Below the pieces are notes generated by a model. The model was not told the origin of the DNA. It saw only the letters and a program-made list of their open reading frames with translations, and searched no databases. From contig JAIPMN010000445.1 of assembly GCA_020650975.1 (NCBI GenBank), positions 2,068 to 44,703 of the forward strand: a stretch of DNA of 42,636 nucleotides, written 5' to 3'. The position numbers and the translations under genes were made by a program. This DNA is from Apostichopus californicus (taxonomy: Eukaryota; Echinodermata; Holothuroidea; Aspidochirotida; Stichopodidae). Shown here piece after piece: positions 11,501 through 23,500 of this stretch (the first letter of the stretch is position 1; each line of letters opens with the position of its first letter).

Positions 11501-14500
11501 TGATAGTTTTCATAACCTAAGTCCAAAGAACCAACTCCCAGGGCACGATGCGTACCCTCTTTCTGACACTTACAGGATATCCATCCCATAAATTTGACAA
11601 TTGTAGCTCCCATTCCAATCTTTATCAGTTAATGATTAATGACAAAGGAATACAATACACATAATAAACCAGCAATTTCTTAGGCCTTAATAATATTTAA
11701 TAGTTTCCTGATTTAAGGGCCTGCCATATATCCCTCATCACCAAAACTCCCACACCGAAAAGAAGTGTTGCATGCATACTAAGCTTATGTTTTATTTAAA
11801 CCATGATGTATCTTAGACAATACAGTGCACAAAATCTCAAGAAACTGGTACATAGCCTTTTTAAGAGCCCAGACACACTTCCAATTAGCAAAGCTTCATG
11901 GTTCTTAAGATGTGTTGTCCCATAAAAATTGTTCTGGTATCAGTAATTGGTATTCAGGATACACAACTCACCTCAAAATTCCCAAACATACTGGTTTGGA
12001 TATTTACAAGTGACGAGCTTACCTGTCTCTTAAACTATTTCAGTTCAAAGAATTGAACTCATCGCAAAAACCGTAGAAAGCCACCTAAGTGGTCGTAGTG
12101 ATCATCTCTGTAATGGGCTTTCATAACCCTTGTTATTAACCAGACACTTGATCCTCCAAATATCTATAAAGTCTGTCATGATCGCTCCTCGGTCCGGCCG
12201 TGTCCTACCGCCCTCCGAGGAGGGAGCGGGAATGGAGACAGGTAAGCTCGTCACTCGTAAATATCCAAACCTGTAGTTTTGGAATATTTACTTCGCTCTT
12301 CGCTTACCTGTATAAACTCAACCTTAGCACTGAGTGGGACTGCCCGATGGTGGGAGGCCGGAGGGGTGGGACCTAGTACCCGTCGGACCACACATCACCG
12401 TGCTACCAAATGGCAACTCAGCTTGTAAACTGTTAAATAAGTAACAAGCTACCAATATTGTCAGCATTCTCCAGGCCACTGCTTTAAGTATGTCCTCTAC
12501 TGGCACGCTTGTAACAAGTGCTGTTGGGGCTTCTATCCCTCTTTTACCGTAAGCCATCGATCTCGAGGAGTCGATAGCAAAAGGTCTAATCACCTCTGAG
12601 ATCTGCCTGGACAGGGTGTCCTTTAATGCTGCTAAAAACTGTGATCTTGGTAAGATAAAATGATTTGCAGTAGTGTCCCTAAGACTCTCTGTCCTCTCCA
12701 AGTACCATTTGAGAGCCCTGATTGGGCACCAAAGCTTATCCACAGTGACGGACAACATCGTTATGATCTCCGGGATAAAATATGTCCCCTGGCAAGAAGG
12801 ATAAAGCCTTGTTCTTAGCAATGAAAGCTGGGTCTGTAACCATCCTAACCCCATGATTCTCAAGTCTAATATGATTATTCTTAGTAAATAAAGCATGAAT
12901 ACAGCACCTCCTTCTTTGTCAGGGTTACTAAAGAGGATGAAGACATCGGTTCCGACAGTGACTTTGTCAAGGCTTGGAGCACCGCGGATAAGCTCCATGA
13001 CAGCGCCAATCATCTGACCCTTTGTCTCCTGTTGGCCATTCCAGCTGAGTTGTCCAATAATTATTAGTTCCCAAAGTGGAACCCTCTGCAAACCCATCGT
13101 GAATAGCTGCAATCGCTGATCTGTAATATTTGACCTAGCTACCTGTTTCCATTCCTCACAGAGTCTTTTAGGAACTCACACACTTCTGTTACTGAACTCT
13201 TGGCTGGAAGCACTTGTCTATTACGGCACCAAACAGCGAATCGTAAGTCGCCACTGTGGATCTCCTTCTAGCATCTGCTGACATTAAAAAGCAACTGCCT
13301 CTGAAAAATCTTTCTGTCTGAGAGAAGACCTGACAACTTCCAGAAAACTAATTTGAGTCCCTCTCCTCTGTGATAGAAGATGAGGGGTATCTTGCAGTTT
13401 CACCAGAATGTACATTAGTAACTGAAGTAGGTCCCCAAACAATGGTCTGTGGAGAGATATTTCTCTCTCTTTGGATTGTCTCACCTTCCATATGACCTGA
13501 CTGACTAGACACAGGGTTGGGAAGGCGTAAGCTTCTAGGTAGTCTCATGAAAATGCCTGGTGCAGACACTTAAAGCTTGGCATTCAGTGGAGTTGCCAAC
13601 AGGTCTATGAACCGCTTGCCCAGCAAGTGGAATATTCTGTCCACGTCCCTGGGCTAGTGACCACTGTTCAGGTCTAAGTGTCCATGGGACAAAGTGCCTG
13701 CCATAATGTTCTTTTTTGTGGGGGAAGGCTTGTAAGGTTAGATTAAAGTCCTCGCAGAACATCAGTAACCCCAGGTCAGCTGGCACAGCTTCTTGGAGTG
13801 TGTTCCCCCGTGGTATTGTCCTTGAAGAGTCACCCTGGAGTTCCTCATTTGTGGTTGAAAAGATTCCAACGCCCTTCTGACAGCCAAGGTCCTTAAAATA
13901 TTTATATAAGATCTTCTCCACCAGGGACCACATCCTCCATGCTGTTCTGCTCTGCCAATGGGCTCCCCATCCTATTAGTGAGGCATCTGTAGTAACTGAC
14001 ATCATTGGGAGCTCTAGTCTGAAGGGGACTCCCTAACTCCAATTCTCTATGGCAGACCACCACTGCAGGTGTGGGATGACCTCCTCCGGATGAGGAACTA
14101 GTAGCTGTTTTTCCAACTTCTTTGGATCGATGACCCCCAAAAGGTGGACTTGTAATGGTCTCATTTGCAGTCTGCACAGCTGGACTGCATCGACCAGGCT
14201 GGCCATGAGCCCCATGACCCTTAACCAACCCCCGGCTGGAGACTCCTGTAATGCCAGTAGCTGCTCTACTACTGTCTTTATTGACCGTAATCTGTCTTCC
14301 GAGAAAGTACTATTCCTCTTTGGAAATCCAGTATCGCCCTAGGAACTGGATCCTCTGTGTCAGGACGGGGGTGTGACTTCATCTCATTGACAATCCACCC
14401 CAGTTCTTGTAGGGTCTGCAAAGTTTTGTTGACGTTGTTTCTCGTATTCTCTTCAGACTCTCTCACTATATAAAGCCAGTCATCGGGATAGACAAAGAGT

Positions 14501-17500
14501 GTCACCCCCTTTTTCTGTGAAAGGAGACTACTCTTCCCGCCACTTTTGTTAAAAGATGTAGATAGGCCAGTGGTAGTGCCTGGAATTTATAATCTCTCCC
14601 CTCGTACCTGAAGGCTAGATAACGTCAGTGTTCCTTGTGGATTGGTATATGTGGGTAAGTGTCCTTTACGTCTACGCTCACCACCCACTTGCCCTTCCTG
14701 AGTAGTGGAATAATAATTGTTAAGAGTTTCCATACGGAAAGGTTTTAGTCTTACAAAGTTTTCGTTGAGGGATTTTAGATTTAGAATGGGATGCCAAAAT
14801 CTGTCCCTCTTTTTTGTTAGCAAAAATTGTAACAGTGCCATTATTTCCGCCTCTAGAGCTAACCTTTAGACCGGGTTAGTGGGTGTCGGTGTTACTCTAC
14901 CCCCGTCCCTGGAAAGCGAAGATAAATTCTATTTTGTATCCTTCTGATACTGTTCTTAACACCCACTGATTCGCACCTAGCCCTGGTCTAGAGCCAGGAC
15001 TAAATCTACCTCTAGCTGTGTTGTGGAGTGACCCGTTGTGAACATTTTTGTGTGGAGCTACTTGACCACCCCTAAATGGTCTGTTCTCCCTTGGTCTATA
15101 TGGTCAGGGTATGCCTCTAGCTAATGCCCTGAACTCTGACTTCGCCAGGGTCTCCCTCCTTGACACTTCTTTCTGAAGTTTCTTCTGGAAGCATCCTGCA
15201 AATAGGTCTTCCCCTAAGAATGGCAGGTTGGTTATCCTTCCCTTCACCTCGAATGAAGGCCATCTTATGGAGGACACATTCTATTTTCTTGAGGTCAAAG
15301 ACCTTGTGTACACCCTAGCACTTCATCATAAGCCTGTCTCTTCAAGGGTCCCAAGAACAGCAACAGCTGACCCACTTTGTTCCTAGAGACCTGGGCATTA
15401 TTTCCCTGGCAGTTTCTGATGATACCTCATCAGAACTTCTGCTAGCAACATCATCACTGATGTAAAGTTCATGCCCGACCAGGCTGCAAAATACAAATCC
15501 ACCAGGATTTCTTCTAATCTCTTGTGGGCTGGATCTCTAAAAATATGGGACAGATCCCTGTTCCACCTGTAACTTGCTTCTTAGGGGATCAGTGGGCATC
15601 AGGAACTCTTATAGCTCTGTCAGCCTTTGCTGGAAAAGCAGTCCATCTCTTTTTGTTGGTGATGGCTTCAAAACTACAGAAGCAGGGCGCATCCACAGGG
15701 ATCATTGTCCTTGGTTTTGTGTTTTGGTTGTGTGCTAGACACGGGCCTGATAAGAGGCCTACTCTTCCCGTTCATTGAACCCTAAGGGCTTCCCAAAACC
15801 TTCTGCTGCCCTTGCAGCCAGTTCCGGAGGAACTATCGTCCCCAATACATGGGGGGGTGGGGTCCTCCTCTTCTGCTGGGAGTGAACTGTTTCTCCAGTT
15901 CGTCTTCCAGACTTGAAAGTGTCACGGAAGCTCTGCAGTCCAAAAAATCTCTTCCTGCCCCGAGTACAATCTTTCTGGTTCCATGACCGCCGCACATGTG
16001 GATGCTATTGTTCCTGCGCCTGTCATCTGGTTTCTTAATGGGAGAGCTTCTTTCTTGCTCCCTTTCCAGTAACAGCTTTAGGAGGCCTGTTAACTGCGCC
16101 AAACAGGTTGGTTCCTCCTCGGGTCTACAACTTGGGGACTGATATCTGCTCTTTGCCATGCGATATTCCATCGTCACAGGAGTCCGCTGACACGTCAGAC
16201 TCAGGACACCATCTCCTCCTCTTCCTGTGACCTCCGGACCGTGATCAGGATCTACTGTAACCATGTGCTTGACTTCCTCGTTGGATGACCTTCTCTCAGT
16301 GACCCTCTGGTCGCGTCTGACTCTCTCTCTGTGGTCCTGTGGCAGGCCGACCACTGTCTTGCTCCTTGCTGGGACGGATTCTCCACTTTTCTGCGACCCT
16401 GTTGTCGCTCCTCTCTGCGACCATTGATTCTATCTGCATCCCAGAGGACGCTGCCTCTTTCTGCAACCCTGAGGACACTACTTCCTTCTGTGACCAAGCT
16501 TTGTCTGCAGTCGTTCAGTAACTTTCATTTTCCCCTTCAAAGGCACTGGACTCTTAGGCATCATGGCCTTCCGCATTGGTGCCTTGCCATTTCAATTTCC
16601 CTTCCCTTTGGTCATGTTCAATCCGGACGTAGCCAAGACCGCATGAGGTAATCTCTCTCTCTCTTTTTTCCCCCCTTTCCCTCCCCCTCTCTCCTTCTTC
16701 CCACTACTTCATTGACTGGAGAGGTCTCGACATAGAGGACACACAGTGTTAAAAGGTTACCAGTTGGTTCTAGGCTTGGTAGAATGAGAGTGCTAAGCTT
16801 GTGGGGAGACAGGTAAGCGAGGAGCGAAGTGAATCTTGTAAAACTTGATATTGTTAATATAAGCATAAACTTTTTAATGTAATCTGGAAAATCTGTTGAT
16901 GACTGTAAAATAACCCAAAATAATGAATTGATGTGCTTTTCTTGTGTAATAGGATGAAAAGTAGGTCCTCCAAGCTATGTATGGAGGTACTATGCATTCT
17001 TCATTCACTGCTCAGGGTTTTTGTTAAGATATGTAGTAGGTGGGTCAAGTTGAAAAGTAGGCGGGACTGTCTGTACGTGGACATGGGGGAGGGGTCTAAG
17101 GGGAGGGGTGCCCCCGGAAAATTGCAATTTAAAAAGTCTCTAGATGCAAAATGGTGCAATATACAGCTGTTTGGTCAATGATATTGCCCCCTCCCAATCA
17201 CCCCTTTCTTCTGNNNNNNNNTTTCCGGAAAATTGCAATTTAAAAAGTCTCTAGATGCAAAATGGTGCAATATACAGCTGTTTGGTCAATGATATTGCCC
17301 CCTCCCAATCACCCCTTTCTTCTGTCCTATTTTCTTTTTTTTGACCTGGTTGTGGGTATTTATTCCTCTCGATTTTTTCGTAATTATTTTTTTTTTTTTT
17401 TTTTAATTTTTTACTGAGCGTCGCAAAGTAGCCGGGTCATGTATGTGCAGTAGGCGGGTCATTTGACCCGGGTCCCGGCTACTAACGAAAACCCTGCTGC

Positions 17501-20500
17501 TTATAAAGTACAGACACTCACCTTGAGCTAATTGCTTTGCATTGTCATGATCTTCCTGTAGCCTGGGAACAGATTTATCCAGTGCTACCAAGGCACATGC
17601 TGCTAGAACACCAGCTTGTCTCATACCGCCACCAAGTCCTTTGCGGATTCTTCTTGCTCTAATATTGATCAAAACAAATAAGAATTAGGAATTGTATACT
17701 TACTGTTTATTCAATGCAGAGTTTAAAATCACAATTTTTACACGATGAAAGAAACAAAATCCATAGATAAAGGAAAAATTAATTTTTTAAGTGATACATA
17801 TTCATGGAATTTAAACCTTATTATAAGAAGATGCCTATTAATAAATGATGTAAGTTGGTCACTTGCTTTGCTTTACTTTGGGATAATATTTAGAATACCT
17901 GATAATGCATGTTATAACCATTTAGCACCTACAAATCTCTTCAGTCGGCAGCAGAGATGACTGCTATGCACTTTTGGTAATGCATTGTCATCTTTTAAAG
18001 TTCACTATGGAAGTATGTACTGATTGGTAAGTTATTTGTTGCTATAGATGTCTTATAAACAATATGTGTACTAGTAAAAGATACACATGAACTAGATCTA
18101 CACAGATGCTTACCGATAAATGAAGTCATGAGAACCAATGACAACGGATCCTACAGGAGCAGCAAGTCCCTGTAAATGAAAGGTGACTATACCTCTTATT
18201 AGCCAGTAAACGTTTCACTTTATGAATAATCCTGCTGTTATGAGTACCTGGGTCATATAGACCAAATATCTCTAGTACCATTTTGTAAATGATTATATGC
18301 AGAACATTTCTAAGCATGCTTGGACAATAATTGGCATTTAAGTCTACAGCCTTGAAAGTATCCTTGGGACAAACTTTTGGGAATACAGTTAATAGTCCTT
18401 ATTAATGCTAACATTAAGAATGTGTGATAGTTCACACAAGTTTCTCCCTAAGGAGTGATACAAACTGAACAAATTTTGAGGTATGAAATATTCAAATAAA
18501 ACACAATAATATGCAAAACTTGCTGTAAGCTTCAACAGTTCAACTACTACATATTGGTTTGTTTCTAATTTAAGTTTCATGAACAAGTTACTACTGCAAT
18601 ATAAGCTTAAAAATTAACACCGTACTTTTGAAAAGTTAAAAGTTGTAAAATACCTTAAAGAAACTCATACAATGCCATAAACATTATGAGAGGGTAAGAG
18701 TGACAAAATTACTTAATGATGTGCACATCTTGAAAGGGAATTGATGACATGTCAACATCATGAGAGGGAGGATAAAACATTACATGATTTTAACATTACA
18801 AAAATGTAGAATAAATGACTACTTGATATCAAGAATTGAAGTTCATGAAAAGGGAAAGACATATATCACAAAATGAGGTCAACACAAGAAGGAATGACAA
18901 AAATCAGGTCATACCTAAATTCAGAATGCTTTTAATGACAAGTGAATTAGTGGTAAGACAACCATTATGACAGTTTGGTACTGCAAGACACACCAATTTA
19001 GCAGGGATAGGTTCAATTATATACCTTTGAGAAACACATGGAAATGGAATGACAGTACTGTCCAAGTTCCTCTGGGTCAACTTGTAAGGCACAGACAGCA
19101 TTCATCACCCTAGCACCATCCAAATGAATCTGTACCCCGTGCTTATCAGCAAGTTCACGTACCTGGAATTGAATGGAAAAAAAGAAAACGATTACCGACA
19201 ACACAAATTTTCATTACGACATATTCTCTTTCTCTATTACAACCCCTATCTGTTCTCTTGTGGGTTGCAAATTTAGTTATTGTAATCTTTTCAGATGAAA
19301 GTGCTACAATAATGTTGCTATTCAAACCTTGTTCTTTTTGCTTCAGTGTTTTGCCTGATTAAATCCTTTTGCTTCAGTTTTTATGCCTGATTAAATCTTT
19401 TTGCTTCAGTGTTTTGCCTGATTAAATTGGGATTCTCGTACAATGATATATAGGTTAAAGGTATGGTAATATTTGAAAAGTAAGTTCAATTACGATTGTT
19501 TAACTTGATTTGGAAGATTATTTACCTGACTTATCCACAAGATCAAATGTTTTTACTGTGTGTCTCACAATGTAAATGGCCATCTTTCCATGCACAAAAC
19601 TTGCCTGGCACCAGTTTTGATTCTATAATTAGAGAACACAACACAAATATGCCATCCATAAATTTCTCCTATTAGGTACATTTCCCCATTTTCAAAACAG
19701 GCTCTCATACCTCTTTCATAAAAGAGAGAGGCACCACTTTTCCACCCTTGTTATTATGGGTGTTTTCTATGCAGATTACTCTTGTTGTTGGGAAATGGTC
19801 ATCCTGTTTTCTGATTTTGGCTTCCACCTCTCTGAGATCTAAGCTTCCATCTGCTAGGTTCCTGACAGTTCTTGTGTGGATTCCTCCAATCTATGGAAGA
19901 TGAAATATCGACATGAAAAATGCCTTGATGTGTGGTGATCATGATTGGACATATAGTATGTAGATTTGTATACAACACAACACACTATCTAGCATAATTG
20001 CATCCCTTTGTATGGTTACACAGTTACAGTATAATGCTGACCAGTGCTCTGCTGCTCACAAGCAAGCATATGAAATTAGAGCAGTAATGTTTCAGAAGCC
20101 CAATGCTGAGCATGATATATGGCATGTTTGTAAACAAACATTTTCATGCACAGAGCATAAGATTTAAATTCAAAAGTGACACCAAGCAAAACACAATCAC
20201 TTCAGGACGAATTTGGCACGAGGATGCTTTACCTTGAAAGTCAAGACTGACAAAACAAAACCAAAAAAGCAGAATGATAAATTAACATTCCATTTCATCT
20301 GTAAGAAAATATTTGCAGTTATTTGTTGCAAAATGATATATATTATGGAGAAATTGCTTTTTTTGGTTCCCCTTGACTCTCACCAACACATCATTATGCA
20401 TGTAATCTGCAGCAAGATCAATATGGAAATCACTGTGTCATGCGATATCATTGTGCCAAGGATCAAATTAAACTGTAAAGCTTTTATTGAGATTTCATGT

Positions 20501-23500
20501 TTTAGCTTGATTTTAGACAAAATACTATTTGGCCCTGCCCCTATTTAATATATTCAACCAAACCAAAATGGCAGTGAACATGTTGACAAAGTCTATAAAC
20601 AGATCTATTAGTGTTTTACATTTTTGGCTTTATTTCATGTGCTTGGGAAAGGGAAATCCAACAAAAGAGATGCCATGTGAAGTAATATTTTACCCCAAAG
20701 GTATTTTGGTTCCACTTTGGGTGGTACCCGAAGCAGCTTACTGTACATTTACAAGACAAATTACCTATAAATACTTTTTTCTAGATTTTACATATAAAAT
20801 TAATGGTACATTGTAACGTTTTGGATTGCAAAGTATTGTTTTGTTTTTAGCTTTATTTGCGGAGGGTGTTTCATAAGGAGGTTCTTCATAGTACACTACA
20901 GGCTTCATTTCTTTCATGAATGTGGACAGCAGTAAGTCACTTTCTTGTGAGATATCTTAGCTGTGTAAAGACTCTGATCAAAACATTGTGTATTGCCAGC
21001 TATTTTTCAAAGTCTAACAGAAAATACTCATGATAGAGCAGAAAAACATATTAACAGCTAAACATCAACACCAGACTGTCAATGATATGCTGCAAATTGA
21101 AGAGGACTAGCCAGTCACTAAGTTTTGATAGATAAGCTGATAGAATTCATTGCATATCCATCTCACTATACACATCTTTGAAATCACTAACAATAAACAA
21201 CCCTTTTCCAGAACTGCTTACCCTTTACACAGTACAATCCAACAGTCTCCTACTGTCATGTATGTATAGGGTGGCATAAGAGACTATATGAATCAGCAGA
21301 AATGCAACACGAGATCATCTTTCTTTTTTTATGTGTTAACAAATATAATCTGTGTTTTTGTGGCTTGGATGTTGAAGAGCATGTGTCACAAACTTTTGAG
21401 AAATTGAGGCAAATTTTTACCATTTTAGATCTTCTGAGAGCCAAACACAAAAAATGTTTACTGGTGAATAAAGAGACTTTTACAAATGACAAAAACTGGT
21501 GAAGATTGCAGTTGCCAAGAATGGCCAATGTGTCAGCTATCTTGTGAGGGCTAAGGGTTAGCTATTGAGAACTTCTACAAGGACTTAAAAACCACATTAG
21601 TTTACAATTTATTGTGTAGGTCAACAGGGAAATTATATGGATGCTTTGAGCTTGGTCAGCTTGAATATACTGTGCACAAAGCTATGAATTTGTTACTAGC
21701 CTACATTTTTAATAGCACTACACACATTCATGATGTCTGTTAGACTTATTGAACAGTATGCTAGCTCAGGATGGAACTCTTGTAACTTGAGGGTGTGCTT
21801 TTATGGTACATACAAACAGTTATCACATCCAGAATATGTTCAGATTTCAACTTCACACTAAATAAGCCCAATGTCCTCTTACTATTTTGTACATTATGTC
21901 AATGTTGCATTGTGATAAACACTGTGAGAGTTATGGTGGTGTATAAGATGCATGAATCAGGAGGCAGAGATTGTTCCGATTCTGTAGCATTTGTGGCACT
22001 GTTTAATTGTAGTAACTAACACATAGGATAAATCATAAAGAAATATTTCCCCTATTTGTAGACATCACTGTGGGCTCGCAAACATACATAGTTTATCTTG
22101 CAAGCTAAAATTCTTTTAATGTGTTTCTGATTAATTTGATGGAAGACTTCAACATTCAGTTGTATTCATTTTCATTACAAATAGACTGAATGATTCACTA
22201 TAATGCTTCAGTTTTTTGTATTCTTCTTATTAGCCAGAGTAGTAACCACCACAGTACAAGTGTCAAACTTTAAATTTTTCCCTCAAAAGTCTTCTGTGAC
22301 TATAATATTTGCCAGTGTCAATTAAAAACTCATGATGTCTATAAATAATGCTCTGTATTGCCTATCAATATTGTGTACTAACAAAACGCATGTATGCCCA
22401 TATATCCATTAATATTTGTAAACTTGGATTTACAACTATGACTCACCGTGGCCAAAGATCCTTGCTCATAGAGAATGATATGGCTCTCATCACCTAAGAT
22501 GGCCTCCTCAGCCCTGCCCTGACAGTGTGACATTACTGTAAAACCAGAAAGCAAAGTTACTTGGTGATACCTTGCCATGTTTCATACAAGAATATTTAAT
22601 GTGACACTGCAGACAAGATACTGACTATTGCTGATTTGCAAGTCATGAACAAGGTTCTTGCACCGATGCAAACCTGTGTAAAACAGATTTGTACTTGAAT
22701 TTTGGTATTTCGCTTACTTTTGACACCAAATAAGCTTTGATCTTCACAGGAAACAAAAGCATTGTTGAACTATAGTTTATACACCCAGTACATAGTTAAT
22801 CCTTCCTTTACTGCTGCATTATCGCAGTAACAGGATACTCATGCTTTGAACTTTCTGACCAGCGATGACATTTTAGCTCTATACTTGGATTCTTATTCAT
22901 ACTTTAGTGGACCTACATGCAAAGTATGAAGTAGGGTGCATCGGTATAGCCAAATCCAGATATCGGTTTAACCGCTGACGAATACCCGGTATACCAGAAA
23001 TTTTCGCTGAACTGCTACTTCCAGCGTTAACTGTACTATCAATCACTAGCATGATGAATCTATGGACAGTAGCCTAGCCTACAAATGTATTTGCAGTTTA
23101 ACTATGACTTTCCCATCTCTGTTTTTTCCTTTTGCAGCAACTTATTTAAAGATTTGATTGAAAAGAAAATAAAGCATGAAATATCAGTGTGTCATTCATT
23201 TCAACGCAAACATACAAGTTAAGTACACTCCTCTACAGTAGAACAGTTTACAAGTACAACCACAAACAGTACAGTAGCATTCAGTATAATCGGTATGGGA
23301 ATTCCCATACCGATTAAGTATTTGCTTAGAATCGGTATCAGAACAGGTAAGAATATACGTACTATGCAGGAGAATCGGTATCAGAACATTTATGTATACG
23401 AAATGCGCAGAATTGGTATAAGAATGACACACCAGTTAAAGTTATAATGTACGAGGGTTGAGCGTAGAATCGATATTTATATTGTAGAAGACAGTGCCAC

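Larger units (their letters stand above)
8538..11992. other. Distal part of threonine aldolase intron 8; repeat-derived, no other gene recognised
   Basis: Intronic DNA with diverged TGACCT-family repeats (about 9590-9990 and 10380-10800). The 9603-9990 block is closely similar to 26703-26890 plus 31140-31345. No coding exon was recognised. Confidence 0.5.
11993..16835 (-). mobile_element. Decayed DIRS-like tyrosine-recombinase retrotransposon
   Basis: Minus-strand remnants occur in the order gag-like region, reverse transcriptase, RNase H, tyrosine recombinase. The ends are inverted repeats sharing GAGACAGGTAAGC (plus 16806-16818; inverted at 12029-12017). An internal complementary region at 12235-12311 joins a complement of the 3' terminus (37 bases, one mismatch, against 11993-12029) to a complement of the 5' terminus (25 bases, two mismatches, against 16810-16834). 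This arrangement is the hallmark of DIRS elements, which have no LTRs and use a tyrosine recombinase. The copy is about 4.8 kb, carries many frameshifts and stops, and lies in intron 8 of the threonine aldolase gene in the same orientation. Confidence 0.85.

Noticed and set aside
12180-12234. GC-rich inverted repeat CGCTCCTCGG...CCGAGGAGGGAGCG as a terminator
   Set aside because: It lies within the DIRS 3' region of a eukaryotic genome. A bacterial-type terminator makes no sense here.
20213-20816. Adjacent plus-strand open frames of 111 and 95 residues
   Set aside because: Low-complexity, Lys/Phe/Ile-rich composition as expected of AT-rich DNA, with no family features. Antisense within intron 4.
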